Shown piece by piece: positions 16,095 through 24,956 of a stretch of DNA of 64,000 bases. Origin of the DNA: an uncultured Bacteroidia bacterium (GTDB lineage: Bacteria; Bacteroidota; Bacteroidia; Bacteroidales; UBA932); contig CADAAA010000004.1 in assembly GCA_902785785.1 (NCBI GenBank), forward strand, positions 208,370 through 272,369, read 5' to 3'. Within the stretch, counting starts at the first letter, position 1, and each line of letters begins with the position of its first letter. Both the position numbers and the translations under genes were made by a program. The notes below the pieces were generated by a model that saw only the letters and a program-made list of their open reading frames with translations, did no database searches and was not told the DNA's origin.

Positions 16095-16832
16095 CTATCG
16101 GAGGGATTCGTGCAGCCTGACTTCTATGCCAGAGCCCTCGAGCCCGTCCTTGATGGCTTGCATGTCAGTGTTGCCGAGGTGGTAGGGGACAAGGACTTTG
16201 GGCTTGATGACCTGGGCGGCATGGATGCACTGCTCGACAGTCATCGTATAAGGCTGGTTGGCTGAAAGGAATGCAACGTCTATGTCCTTGATGTTGGCAT
16301 ACTCTTCAATGTCTTCGGAGTCGCCGGAGACGAAGACACGCAGCCCTCCGATAGTCAGAAGATAGCCGTTGCCGTTGCCCTTGGGGTGGAACTGGGTCCT
16401 GCCCTCCGTAGTGTTGTATGCGGGGGTGGCGTCGATCTTGATGCCCTTGTCGGCCTTGGTGCTCTCACCGTTGTCCATGGTCTCTCCGTAGCCGAGGAGG
16501 CCGTGTACCGTACCGTTGGTGATCACACGGGTGCCCTCCTTGGAAAGCTGCTCGATGGTCTCCTTGTTGTAGTGGTCGCCATGCTCATGGGTGATGAGTA
16601 TGAGGTCGGCCTTGGGGAAGGAGTCATAGTCCAGTTCCTTTCCACCGTAGTTCTTGACCGGGTCGATCTGGATGAGATAATCCTTGTACGAGACGGCTAT
16701 CGAGCCGTGGTTGATGCAGGTGATGTCCACCTTGCCGCCTTTGGCCTTGAAGGTCTCGACGTCAGGGTTTTCAACTTTCGGGGCGCATGCTATTGTCATG
16801 ACGAGTGCGGTAAGAAGTGCCAAGTGTTTCAT
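16095..16832 (-). CDS. MBL-fold metallohydrolase lipoprotein (UlaG-like)
   Basis: A metallo-beta-lactamase-fold hydrolase of 245 aa. The signal MKHLALLTALVMTIAC suggests export as a lipoprotein (Cys16). The metal motif HEHGDH is at residues 82-87, a metal-bridging Asp occurs in SGDSEDIEEY, and a final His sits in VPYHLG. This pattern resembles the UlaG/YtnP branch of small hydrolases rather than true beta-lactamases, since the core is short and lacks substrate-binding loops. The substrate is unknown. It is read just before the hypothetical lipoprotein gene. Confidence 0.87.
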   Translation of the reverse strand: MKHLALLTALVMTIACAPKVENPDVETFKAKGGKVDITCINHGSIAVSYKDYLIQIDPVKNYGGKELDYDSFPKADLILITHEHGDHYNKETIEQLSKEGTRVITNGTVHGLLGYGETMDNGESTKADKGIKIDATPAYNTTEGRTQFHPKGNGNGYLLTIGGLRVFVSGDSEDIEEYANIKDIDVAFLSANQPYTMTVEQCIHAAQVIKPKVLVPYHLGNTDMQAIKDGLEGSGIEVRLHESLR

Positions 16833-16884
16833 TGTAGTCGGTTTATATTATATACAAAGTTAAGACTTTTCTTTGAAAATGCAT

Positions 16885-16892
16885 TATCTTTG
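16885..16892 (+). promoter_or_regulatory. Candidate promoter -7 box for the DMT transporter
   Basis: TATCTTTG fits TAnnTTTG and ends 23 bases before the ATG. No well-spaced TTTG lies upstream. Confidence 0.5.
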
Positions 16893-16915
16893 CCCACCGT
16901 ATATGGAATGAACGA

Positions 16916-17857
16916 ATGAAAGTCAAGTCCCTGTTGGCATATCATCTCCTCGCCCTCCTCGTAGTGGCTGTTTGGGGCGTCACCTTCGTCTGCACGAAGA
17001 TCCTGATCGCGGCCGGCCTTAAGCCGGCAGAGATATTCGCCATCCGCTTTACCCTTGCCTATGCCGGTATCTGGGCGTTCTGCCTTTATCGCGGAAGGAA
17101 AGGAGGGGATCACCAGGCTTCCAAGCTGTTCAGTTCCACAGCTTTCCATGAGGCCATATTTGTTTTCCTCGGTATAACCGGCGGATCTTTCTATTTCCTT
17201 ACGGAGAACACGGCCCTGGTATATACCCAAGCCTGCAACGTGGCGTTCCTCGTGTGCAGCGCGCCCCTGTTCACGGCACTTCTGACTCTGGCCGTCAAGC
17301 GTTTCTGCCATGGCAAACTGGTGGACGGACTGGAGGACATCCATGTAGGATGGCCGCTGGTCACCGGTACGCTTTTGGCGCTTGGGGGCATGGCGATGGT
17401 TGTCTTCGAGCGGCAAACCCTGCAGCTCTCTCCCAAAGGAGACTTTTTCGCTATAGGCGCTGCCGTATGCTGGGCCCTGTACAGCATCTTCATGGCCCAG
17501 ATGACATCTGAGTACGGCGCGCTTTTCGCCACTCGCAAGGTTTTCTTCTACGGCCTTCTGACCATTATCCCGTTCCTGTTCGGAGGGGACGGAGCAGCGG
17601 TCGCTTCAGCCCTTGTGCAGCCCCGTGTTATACTCAATCTCCTGTTCCTCGGACTCATCGCCTCACTGGCGTGTTTCATCGTTTGGAACAAGGTGATGTC
17701 CAAGCTGGGCAGTTTCACTACTACCAACTACGTATATCTCAATCCTTTCTTCACGCTCGTATCCTCGATGATAATCCTCGGTGAGAGGATGACCGTCATG
17801 TCCGCCGTGGGGTCGCTCGCCATCATCCTGGGCGTCATCCTTGCGGGAAAGAAATGA
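16916..17857 (+). CDS. EamA-family (DMT superfamily) transporter
   Basis: A predicted inner-membrane metabolite exporter of 313 aa with ten hydrophobic segments arranged as two EamA repeats. The first repeat opens with VVAVWGVTFVCTKILI and the second contains GAAVCWALYSIFMAQM. The C-terminus has the typical YLNPFFTLVSSMIILGE and a short Lys-rich tail. Family members export amino acids, purines or other small molecules, and the cargo cannot be told. The ATG at 16916 is 23 bases from a TATCTTTG box. A strong two-way terminator separates it from pckA. Confidence 0.88.
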   Translation: MKVKSLLAYHLLALLVVAVWGVTFVCTKILIAAGLKPAEIFAIRFTLAYAGIWAFCLYRGRKGGDHQASKLFSSTAFHEAIFVFLGITGGSFYFLTENTALVYTQACNVAFLVCSAPLFTALLTLAVKRFCHGKLVDGLEDIHVGWPLVTGTLLALGGMAMVVFERQTLQLSPKGDFFAIGAAVCWALYSIFMAQMTSEYGALFATRKVFFYGLLTIIPFLFGGDGAAVASALVQPRVILNLLFLGLIASLACFIVWNKVMSKLGSFTTTNYVYLNPFFTLVSSMIILGERMTVMSAVGSLAIILGVILAGKK

Positions 17858-17872
17858 TCCTTGCCGGATAAC

Positions 17873-17912
17873 AAAAAAATCAGCGGGTCCCGAAGGATCC
17901 GCTGATTTCTTA
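17873..17912. terminator. Bidirectional terminator between the DMT transporter and pckA
   Basis: A 13-bp stem (17878-17890 with 17895-17907, one G-T pair) closes on a CGAA tetraloop. A runs precede it and T-rich sequence follows, so it can stop transcripts from both convergent genes. Confidence 0.9.
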
Positions 17913-17925
17913 TCGTACTGAAATA

Positions 17926-19542
17926 TTAGAGCTGGGGACCGGCGGCTACGAGGGCCTTGCCGGCTTCGTTGGACTCGTACTTCTTGAAGTTCTTGATGAA
18001 GCGGCCGGCCAGATCCTTTGCCTTCTCCTCCCACTCGCAGGCGCACTTGTAGGTGTCGCGAGGATCGAGGATACCGGTGTCGACGCCCTTGAGGACTGTC
18101 GGGACGGTGAAGTTGAAGTAAGGGATCTGCTTGGTCGGGGCCTCGTCGATCGAGTGGTCGAGGATGGCATCGATGATACCGCGGGTGTCGCGGATCGAGA
18201 TGCGCTTGCCGGTGCCGTTCCAACCGGTGTTCACGAGGTAAGCCTTGGCGCCGCTCTTCTCCATGCGCTTGACAAGCTCCTCGGCATACTTGGTCGGGTG
18301 GAGCTCAAGGAAGGCCTGGCCGAAGCAGGCGGAGAAGGTCGGGGTGGGCTCGGTGATGCCGCGCTCAGTACCTGCGAGCTTGGCGGTGAAGCCGGAGAGG
18401 AAGTAGTACTTGGTCTGCTCGCTGTCGAGGATGGAGACCGGAGGGAGGACACCGAAAGCGTCGGCGGACAGGAAGATCACCTGCTTGGCGGCAGGGCCGT
18501 GGCTGTCGGGACGTACGATGTTATTGATGTGATAGATAGGATAAGAGACGCGGGTATTCTCGGTAACGCTCTTGTCGTTGAAGTCGATCTTGCCGTTCTC
18601 GTCTACGGTGACGTTCTCGAGGAGAGCGTCGCGGCGGATGGCGTTGTAGATATCGGGCTCGGACTCCTTGTCGAGCTTGATGACCTTGGCGTAGCAGCCG
18701 CCCTCGAAATTGAAGACGCCCTCGTCGTCCCAGCCGTGCTCGTCATCACCGATGAGGAGACGCTTGGGATCGGTGGAAAGGGTGGTCTTGCCGGTGCCGG
18801 ACAGACCGAAGAAGATAGCGGTGTTCTCACCGTTCATGTCGGTATTGGCCGAGCAGTGCATGGCGGCGATACCCTTGAGAGGGAGGTAGTAGTTCATCAT
18901 GGAGAAGAGGCCCTTCTTCATCTCGCCACCGTACCAGGTGTTGAGGATGACCTGCTCCTTGCTGGTGACGTTGAAAGCGACGCAGGTGTCGGTACGGAGG
19001 CCGAGCTCCTTGTAGTTGTCGACCTTGGCCTTGGAAGCGCAGTAGACCACGAAGTCAGGCTCCTGGTCGAACTCATCCTGGCTCTTCGGGCGGATGAACA
19101 TATTGGTGACGAAGTGTGCCTGCCAGGCGACCTCCATGATGAAACGGACCTTCATACGGGTGTCCTTGTGGGTGCCGCAGAAGCCGTCTACTACGAAGAG
19201 GCGCTTGCCGCTGAGCTGCTTGAGGGCGAGCTTCTTGACCTCGGCCCAGACATCCTCGGACATCTTGTGGTTGTCGTTGGGATAGCCTTCGGTTGTCCAC
19301 CAGACCTCTCCGGGAGCTCCTTCCTTGGAGGTCTCGTCATAGACGATGTACTTGTCTTTAGGGGAGCGGCCGGTGAAAACGCCGGTCATGACGTTGACGG
19401 CGCCAAGCTCGGTCACCTGACCCTTGTCAAAGCCCTCGAGTCCGGGCTTGGTCTCCTCATTGTAGAGGACTTCATAGGTCGGGTTGTAGAGAACTTCGGT
19501 AACACCGGTGATACCGTACTTTGATAAATCCATCTTAGGCAT
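17926..19542 (-). CDS. pckA: Phosphoenolpyruvate carboxykinase (ATP)
   Basis: PckA interconverts oxaloacetate + ATP and PEP + CO2. In gut Bacteroidales it usually works in the carboxylating direction on the way to succinate. The 538 aa match the ATP-type enzyme. The kinase P-loop [12 protein letters not shown] lies around residues 245-256, with RSPKDKYIV near 59, WYGGEMKKG near 203-211 and the metal-binding HCSAN near 229. A consensus promoter (19586-19616) lies upstream with a leader of about 35 bases. The strong codon bias (repeated AAG, GAG, GTC) fits a highly expressed gene. Confidence 0.97.
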   Translation of the reverse strand: MPKMDLSKYGITGVTEVLYNPTYEVLYNEETKPGLEGFDKGQVTELGAVNVMTGVFTGRSPKDKYIVYDETSKEGAPGEVWWTTEGYPNDNHKMSEDVWAEVKKLALKQLSGKRLFVVDGFCGTHKDTRMKVRFIMEVAWQAHFVTNMFIRPKSQDEFDQEPDFVVYCASKAKVDNYKELGLRTDTCVAFNVTSKEQVILNTWYGGEMKKGLFSMMNYYLPLKGIAAMHCSANTDMNGENTAIFFGLSGTGKTTLSTDPKRLLIGDDEHGWDDEGVFNFEGGCYAKVIKLDKESEPDIYNAIRRDALLENVTVDENGKIDFNDKSVTENTRVSYPIYHINNIVRPDSHGPAAKQVIFLSADAFGVLPPVSILDSEQTKYYFLSGFTAKLAGTERGITEPTPTFSACFGQAFLELHPTKYAEELVKRMEKSGAKAYLVNTGWNGTGKRISIRDTRGIIDAILDHSIDEAPTKQIPYFNFTVPTVLKGVDTGILDPRDTYKCACEWEEKAKDLAGRFIKNFKKYESNEAGKALVAAGPQL

Positions 19543-19585
19543 AATGCAATAATTATTTTAAGTTTGACTAATTTTCTAAATCATG

Positions 19586-19616
19586 CAAATTTACTCTTTT
19601 TTTATAAGAAGTCAAA
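19586..19616 (-). promoter_or_regulatory. pckA promoter TTTG-N19-TAAATTTG
   Basis: On the minus strand TTTG (19613-19616) and TAAATTTG (19586-19593) are separated by exactly 19 bases. This is one of the best promoter matches in the window and suits a highly expressed gene. Confidence 0.82.
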
Positions 19617-19627
19617 CAAGAAATCAT

Positions 19628-19635
19628 TACTTTTG
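19628..19635 (+). promoter_or_regulatory. Candidate recQ promoter -7 box and leader hairpin
   Basis: TACTTTTG fits TAnnTTTG. A short hairpin GCGGAAA/TTTCCGC follows at 19643-19658, just after the implied start site. The leader to the ATG is about 40 bases. Confidence 0.5.
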
Positions 19636-19680
19636 TGTCAACGCGGAAACATTTCCGCACTTTTATCGTTTTACCGTTGG

Positions 19681-21606
19681 ATGACAGCCGGGGAAGTACT
19701 CAAGGAATATTGGGGATATGACAGTTTCCGCCCGATGCAGAGTGAGATCATAGACGCCGCCCTGCAAGGGAAGGACGTGCTCGCGATACTTCCGACCGGC
19801 GGCGGCAAGTCAGTGTGTTTCCAAGTCCCGGCGTTGATGAAGGATGGGCTTGCCCTGGTCGTCACCCCTCTCATCGCCCTGATGAAGGACCAGGTCCAGG
19901 GGCTGAACGATCGCGGTATCAAAGCCATCTTCATCCATTCCGGGATGTCACGGCGCGAAGTGGACCTTGCACTTAACAATGCCGCTTACAGCGGCTGCAA
20001 ATTCCTGTATGTATCCCCCGAGCGTCTGAACACTGCTTTGTTCCGCTCATATCTAGATGTACTGGACATCAGTTTCATCGTAGTTGACGAGGCGCATTGT
20101 ATTTCCCAATGGGGCTATGATTTCCGCCCGGATTACCTTCAGATCGGACGTTTGCGGGAGAGGGTAGATGCTCCGGTGATCGCGCTGACTGCGACTGCTA
20201 CGCCGCGCGTGGCGGAGGACATACAGTGCCGCTTGGCACGGCCCGAGGCCGTCCGCGCGGCACAGGTTTCGGGGAAGCCCGTCGCACACGGCTTCACGCT
20301 CCTCAAGAGTGGCTTCGAGCGCCCCAATCTGAGTTATATAGTCCGCAATACAGACGATAAGTTAGGTCAGCTTTCGAGCGTCTGCGCCGGCGTCCTCGGC
20401 TCCGGAATAGTGTATATGCGGAACCGTCGCAAATGCGAAGAGACCGCGGCTTTCCTCAAGGCTGCCGGGCACAGCGCCGAATACTACCACGCAGGACTTG
20501 ATTCCCGTACCCGTTCCGAAAGGCAGGCCGCCTGGAAGAAGGGAGATATCCGCATCATGGTCTGCACGAATGCCTTCGGCATGGGTATTGACAAACCCGA
20601 CGTCAGGTTTGTCGTACACATGGGAGTCCCGGAGAGTCCGGAGGCGTATTTCCAGGAGGCCGGCCGCGCCGGCCGTGACGGTCTCCGCTCCTATGCCGTC
20701 CTTCTTTGGAACTCAGCCGACATCCGGCACCTGCACCAATTGGAGGGCGTCTCGTTCCCTTCCCTGGAGTTCATCGAGGATGTGTACCAGAAGCTGCATC
20801 TGTTCTTCGGGATACCGTATGACACCGGCATCGGCCGGCAATTGAAGTTCGACCTCGAGGCCTTCTCGAAAGAATACGGATTCAACAGGGCCTCAGTGCA
20901 TTATGCCGTCAAGTACTTGGAACGCGAGGACCATCTGACATTCAGCGAGGACGTGGATATAGATACGCGCGTCATGATCGTCGTGGACAGGAATGCATTG
21001 TACGATATAGACCTGCCCGACCCGCACATGGCTGACCTGCTCGACGCCTTGATGCGCGGGTATCCCGGTATATTCTCTTTCCCCGTACAGGTGGACGAGG
21101 ATGCCCTTTCACGTAATTGCGGAGTGTCCGTCTCCCAGTTGAGGATATTGCTCTACAATATGTCCCTTGAGCATGTCATCAAGTACATTCCAGCCGACCA
21201 TTCGAGTGTCGTTTTCCTGCATCACGACCGCCTGCGCCCAGGCAATGTTGCCCTTTCTCCCGCCAAATACTCGCAGCTTAAGGATGCTTACCACGACCGT
21301 GTCGAGGCCATGCTGGAGTATGTCTCCGAGACGGACGAATGCCGCGCGCACTTCCTGCTCCGGTATTTCGGGCAGGAGGAGAGCGCGCCCTGCGGCACCT
21401 GCGACCTTTGTCGCTCCGGTGCCGCCCGCCCCGCCTCTACTGAGGAATGGCTGTGTTCGCAGGTGAAATCCAGGGGAGGGAAGTATTCCCTGATGGACAT
21501 CCGTCAGGCATACGAGTCCGCCCAACTCGGGCTCTCTCCCGACTGGACGTCCATACTCCGCGACCTCATAGAATCCGGCATCCTTCCTCCTCCTTCCTCC
21601 GTCTGA
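19681..21606 (+). CDS. recQ: ATP-dependent DNA helicase RecQ
   Basis: RecQ is a 3'-5' DNA helicase of recombination and fork repair. From the ATG at 19681 it is 641 aa. It has motif 0 YWGYDSFRPMQ (10-20), Walker A TGGGKS (39-44), DEAH (136-139), the RecQ Zn-binding block with CRAH...CGTCDLC, and a winged-helix RQC region. The frame stays open about 40 codons further upstream, but that extension is not RecQ-like and contains the -7 box, so I reject it. No clear HRDC domain is seen; the protein ends soon after a short RQC-like tail. Confidence 0.95.
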   Translation: MTAGEVLKEYWGYDSFRPMQSEIIDAALQGKDVLAILPTGGGKSVCFQVPALMKDGLALVVTPLIALMKDQVQGLNDRGIKAIFIHSGMSRREVDLALNNAAYSGCKFLYVSPERLNTALFRSYLDVLDISFIVVDEAHCISQWGYDFRPDYLQIGRLRERVDAPVIALTATATPRVAEDIQCRLARPEAVRAAQVSGKPVAHGFTLLKSGFERPNLSYIVRNTDDKLGQLSSVCAGVLGSGIVYMRNRRKCEETAAFLKAAGHSAEYYHAGLDSRTRSERQAAWKKGDIRIMVCTNAFGMGIDKPDVRFVVHMGVPESPEAYFQEAGRAGRDGLRSYAVLLWNSADIRHLHQLEGVSFPSLEFIEDVYQKLHLFFGIPYDTGIGRQLKFDLEAFSKEYGFNRASVHYAVKYLEREDHLTFSEDVDIDTRVMIVVDRNALYDIDLPDPHMADLLDALMRGYPGIFSFPVQVDEDALSRNCGVSVSQLRILLYNMSLEHVIKYIPADHSSVVFLHHDRLRPGNVALSPAKYSQLKDAYHDRVEAMLEYVSETDECRAHFLLRYFGQEESAPCGTCDLCRSGAARPASTEEWLCSQVKSRGGKYSLMDIRQAYESAQLGLSPDWTSILRDLIESGILPPPSSV

Positions 21607-21614
21607 TCCGTCCG

Positions 21615-22523
21615 TCAGTCGGAGATTACGAGACCGTCGTAGGCGGGGGAGATGCCGGGGGGAAGTTCGCTGTCGAACTGTGAATGCGAAGGGAAAGTGT
21701 GCGATAGGTGCGTGAGCCAGGTATGCTCCGCACCTATCCTCTGTGCAAGCGCGACAGCTTCCGAAAGGCTGAAGTGGGAATGATGGGGATGGTAGCTCAC
21801 CGTGTTGAGGGTCAGATGCTTAAGTCCGCGCAGTTTACCAAATTCGCTTTCAGGTATGCTGCTCATGTCGGTAATATATGCGATATCTCCGAAGCGGAAT
21901 CCCAGTACCGGCATCTTGTCGTGATAGCCTCTGATTGGAATGATCTTCACGCCTCCCGCCGCAAGGACATCCTCCGTGGGCTTCTTCGCATCATTGACTA
22001 TGTCATTGCCGCATGGAATGACCGAACCGTCCGGCATCTGCATGCAGTAACCCTTTTCGTGCATCCAGACAAGGTCTCCGCCTTCCACTGGCATGACCGC
22101 GAATGGACTGTCATCGATAAGATGGATGCGCCATTCCGGGGATCCGGGATATTTGTGTTCGGCAAAGGCGTAGCCGAACATTATCTTGAGTGTTTCCAGC
22201 ACCTTCGGCTCACAGTAGATGTGTACCGCCTTGCGGTCGATATAGTTGAGCGCGCGGACATCATCAAGTCCTCCAGTGTGGTCCATGTGATTGTGTGTCA
22301 GGAGAATGGCGTCGATATGACATACATCCTCCCGGAGCATCTGTATGCGGAAATCCGGCCCGGCGTCGACGAGTATCGTCAAGCCGCCGTACTCCACCAG
22401 GGCTGCGGAACGCAGCCGCTTGTCGTGCGGGTCGGCGGAGCGGCATACGGGGCAGTGGCAGCCGATGATCGGTACGCCCTGCGATGTGCCGGTTCCGAGG
22501 AATGTCAGTTTAGCCTTTCCCAT
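21615..22523 (-). CDS. MBL-fold metallohydrolase, PhnP-like
   Basis: A cytoplasmic MBL-fold hydrolase of 302 aa, closest in pattern to PhnP cyclic phosphodiesterases. It opens with LTFLGTGTSQGVP, has a Cys-rich loop CHCPVC (22-27) that in PhnP binds a structural metal, and the metal motif THNHMDHTGG (76-85). No phosphonate genes are near, so a PhnP role is doubtful and the substrate is unknown. The ATG at 22521-22523 lies 2 bases after the mtaB stop. The frame extends upstream within mtaB, but that part is a shadow. Last gene of the tamB operon. Confidence 0.87.
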   Translation of the reverse strand: MGKAKLTFLGTGTSQGVPIIGCHCPVCRSADPHDKRLRSAALVEYGGLTILVDAGPDFRIQMLREDVCHIDAILLTHNHMDHTGGLDDVRALNYIDRKAVHIYCEPKVLETLKIMFGYAFAEHKYPGSPEWRIHLIDDSPFAVMPVEGGDLVWMHEKGYCMQMPDGSVIPCGNDIVNDAKKPTEDVLAAGGVKIIPIRGYHDKMPVLGFRFGDIAYITDMSSIPESEFGKLRGLKHLTLNTVSYHPHHSHFSLSEAVALAQRIGAEHTWLTHLSHTFPSHSQFDSELPPGISPAYDGLVISD

Positions 22524-22525
22524 GG

Positions 22526-23875
22526 TCAGATGATGATGTCTGTCAGCCGCCCGACGAGCGAAGCGTCGTAAGGCCGCACAATACGTATGTAGTTTCCGGT
22601 ATATCCCGACATGTTCCCGTCCTTTTCCTTCGATTCGAAAAGCACGCGCTCGCGAATGCCGCGGTTCTCCTCGACGAATTCGTCGTGGAGGCGGGAGCAC
22701 AGCTCCTCAAGGGCGAGGACGCGCTCATGCTTGACGGCTTCCGACAATTGTCCGGGCATCTTCGCCGCCGGAGTCCCTGGCCTGCGGGAATAGGGGAATA
22801 CATGTATGAAAGCCGGTCTCAGCCGGGCGATGAAATCATAAGTTTCCTTGAACAGCTCCTCAGTCTCGCCCGGAAGACCGACCATCGTGTCTATGCCGAA
22901 GAACACCTTCGGCTTGCCAGGACCTTCCATGCGGGAACGGATATAGGCTATCCGGTCCGCGAAGAATGCGGTGTCGTATTTACGACCCATGGCCTTCAGG
23001 AGCGTGTCGCTGCCAGTCTGGAGCGGTATGTGGAAATGCGGCTGGAACTTTGTCCCGGAAGCGATCCAGTCGACGATCTCCTCCGTGATGAGGTTCGGCT
23101 CAATCGATGAGATGCGGTAACGCTCTATGCCTTCGACCTTGTCCAATGCCTTAAGAAGGTCGAGGAAAGACTCGCCGGTGGTATGCCCGAAATCCCCGGT
23201 GTTGACCCCCGTCAGGACGATTTCCTTCACGCCTTCGGCTGCAATCGCCTCTGCATTCCTTACGCACTCGCAAATCGGAATGTTCCGGCTCTCACCACGG
23301 GCATATGGCACAGTGCAATACTTGCAGAAATTGTTGCACCCGTCCTGCACCTTCAGGAACGACCTCGTCCTTTCCCCTGTGCTGTACGCCCCGAAGACGG
23401 AATTTCTTTTCTCCGGGGGTAGTGTCCCGGAAAATGCCTCACTATGTTCGGCCCCCCCCATTGCGAGCAATGGGTCCCCCCCTCTTATGTTGCCGAGGGT
23501 GGCACAATTCTCCGGGGCACTACCCTCGGAGAAAAATCCTGTCAGGGCCAGGGTTTCGGGGACTACGAGGGATTTCTCGTGGGCGCCGAAGACGCGGGTG
23601 ACTCCTTCGATGGCCTCGAATTCGGCCCTGTGAAGCTCTGCGCTGCATCCGGTAACGATGATGCGCGCATCGGGGTTGATGCGATGCATCTTCCGCACGA
23701 TGTTTCGGGATTTTGCGTCAGACGTACCGGTGACGGTACAGGTGTTGACCAGGTAGATGTCGGCTTTCTCCTGCCACGGGACTACCTTGAGTCCTGCGGC
23801 CTTGAACTCCCGCTCGTAAGTGGAAGTCTCCGCATAGTTGAGCTTGCAGCCCAGTGTCAGGAAAGCTATTACCAT
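22526..23875 (-). CDS. mtaB: tRNA (t6A37) methylthiotransferase MtaB with an in-frame palindromic insertion
   Basis: A radical SAM enzyme that adds a methylthio group to t6A37 of tRNAs decoding ANN codons. From the ATG at 23873-23875 it is 449 aa. The N-terminal cluster cysteines are Cys10, Cys46 and Cys77, and the SAM cluster is CNNFCKYC (180, 184, 187) followed by a C-terminal TRAM-type region. About 47 residues, roughly 113-159, sit between VVPETLALT and SVFGAYSTGERTRSF where other MtaB proteins have a short linker. They are encoded by a palindromic element at 23407-23535. The start overlaps the folB end by 7 bases, and the enzyme shares substrate logic with tsaD (29557), which makes t6A. 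Confidence 0.94.
   Translation of the reverse strand: MVIAFLTLGCKLNYAETSTYEREFKAAGLKVVPWQEKADIYLVNTCTVTGTSDAKSRNIVRKMHRINPDARIIVTGCSAELHRAEFEAIEGVTRVFGAHEKSLVVPETLALTGFFSEGSAPENCATLGNIRGGDPLLAMGGAEHSEAFSGTLPPEKRNSVFGAYSTGERTRSFLKVQDGCNNFCKYCTVPYARGESRNIPICECVRNAEAIAAEGVKEIVLTGVNTGDFGHTTGESFLDLLKALDKVEGIERYRISSIEPNLITEEIVDWIASGTKFQPHFHIPLQTGSDTLLKAMGRKYDTAFFADRIAYIRSRMEGPGKPKVFFGIDTMVGLPGETEELFKETYDFIARLRPAFIHVFPYSRRPGTPAAKMPGQLSEAVKHERVLALEELCSRLHDEFVEENRGIRERVLFESKEKDGNMSGYTGNYIRIVRPYDASLVGRLTDIII
23407..23535. repeat. Intragenic palindromic element in mtaB
   Basis: Two 29-base arms, 23407-23435 and 23507-23535, are inverted copies with three mismatches; the shared core is GGGTAGTG. The interior has poly-C runs around a small hairpin CCCATTGC/CAATGGG and a GGTCCCCCC motif. 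It is translated in frame by mtaB. Architecture and core resemble the recG element at 9565-9680. Confidence 0.85.
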
Positions 23876-24252
23876 TTCCTGTCGAGGATTCTTCCGGACT
23901 TGGTCTCGTGAGGATATGACACGGTCACGCGTGACCATTGGCATGCCCCGCCGACAGGCGGAGTGCACTTGGATATCCTTATCTGGAAACGGATGAATTC
24001 CGGGAACTTCGCGGCAATGCCCTTGACTATCCTCCAGGCCACGTTTTCCATGAGGTTCGACGGTTTGTCCATCTCCTCGCGGATGACCTTGTAGACGTCG
24101 GCGTAATCGACCGTGTCATCCAGACGGTCGGACTTGGCCGCGGTCTTGAAATGGTATTCCGCCCTGAAGTCGACCACGAAAAGGTTGCCCTCGGCCCTTT
24201 CCTTTTCGAAGCAGCCGTGGTACGCATGGAACTCCATCCCGCTGAGTTCCAT
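23869..24252 (-). CDS. folB: Dihydroneopterin aldolase FolB
   Basis: FolB cleaves 7,8-dihydroneopterin to 6-hydroxymethyl-dihydropterin in folate synthesis. The family pattern is present: GMEFHAYHGCFEKER near the N-terminus, VDYADVYKVI in the middle and the C-terminal RISKCTPPVGG. I chose the ATG at 24250-24252, which overlaps the upstream stop as TAATG, giving 127 aa. ATGs at 24276 and 24312 would add 8 or 20 residues and deepen the overlap. It is coupled to mtaB downstream, whose ATG lies inside its last codons. Confidence 0.9.
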   Translation of the reverse strand: MELSGMEFHAYHGCFEKERAEGNLFVVDFRAEYHFKTAAKSDRLDDTVDYADVYKVIREEMDKPSNLMENVAWRIVKGIAAKFPEFIRFQIRISKCTPPVGGACQWSRVTVSYPHETKSGRILDRKW

Positions 24253-24956
24253 TATGCCAACATCAGAAATACGCATGGTCTTTTTCCTATTATCGGGTTT
24301 TCTTTTTTCCATTCTGCTACGGTCTTGGTACGTATGAACTCATCAGGCATCGTGATGTCCGCTGCAATGCAGATCCTGGTCGAAGGACGGCAGGATTGGA
24401 GCAGATCGGAGAACATCGCATCGTTGCGGTACGGAGTCTCTATGAATATCTGCGTCTGCCGTTTGGACTGCGAAGTCTTCTCGATGCTTTTTATGGCGCT
24501 GCGCCTCTCCTCCGTCTTGGCGGGGAGGTAGCCGCAGAACGTGAATGACTGGCCGTTCAGCCCGGAGGCCATGAGAGCCATCATCAGGGATGACGGCCCG
24601 ACCTGGGGCACGACTTCGATGCCGTGGCGATGGCAGAGCGCCACCAGCGCGGACCCCGGGTCCGCCACTGCCGGCAGCCCGGCCTCGCTGATGAGGCCGA
24701 CGTCCCTGCCGTCTTCGAACAGCGCTACGAGCCGTTCAACTTCCGCCGCCGAGGTGTGCTCGTTGAGTTCGTGGAATTCGAGTTCCTGGATGTGCCCCTT
24801 GAGCCCTGCGCGCGACAGATAACGCCTGGCCGTCCTGACCTCCTCGACGACATAGCAGCCTATGCGCTGCAGCAACTCGAGGGTAGGGGCGGGAATCACC
24901 ACTTCAGGGTCGTAATCTCCAAGCGGAGACGGTATCAGATACAGTTTTCCTTTCAT
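24252..24956 (-). CDS. SAM-dependent methyltransferase, RsmI-like (tetrapyrrole methylase fold)
   Basis: A 234-aa member of the YraL/RsmI family, whose founding enzyme 2'-O-methylates C1402 of 16S rRNA. It begins KLYLIPSPLGD and has the cofactor-loop pattern VGLISEAGLPAVADPGS and the VGPSSLMMALMASG segment. The family opening in RsmI itself is usually LYLVATPIGN and the protein is longer, so this may be the second, divergent paralogue common in Bacteroidota rather than RsmI itself. It overlaps tamB by 4 bases (ATGA) and folB by one base. Confidence 0.88.
   Translation of the reverse strand: MKGKLYLIPSPLGDYDPEVVIPAPTLELLQRIGCYVVEEVRTARRYLSRAGLKGHIQELEFHELNEHTSAAEVERLVALFEDGRDVGLISEAGLPAVADPGSALVALCHRHGIEVVPQVGPSSLMMALMASGLNGQSFTFCGYLPAKTEERRSAIKSIEKTSQSKRQTQIFIETPYRNDAMFSDLLQSCRPSTRICIAADITMPDEFIRTKTVAEWKKENPIIGKRPCVFLMLA

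Noticed and set aside
18154-19524. 456-codon plus-strand frame opposite pckA
   Set aside because: A Val/Leu/Glu/Gly-rich shadow caused by the strong codon bias of pckA. No signature motifs.
22524-22700. N-terminal extension of the PhnP-like hydrolase
   Set aside because: The extension lies within mtaB, is Arg/His-rich and unlike the family. The ATG at 22523 fits both the family start and the 2-base operon gap.
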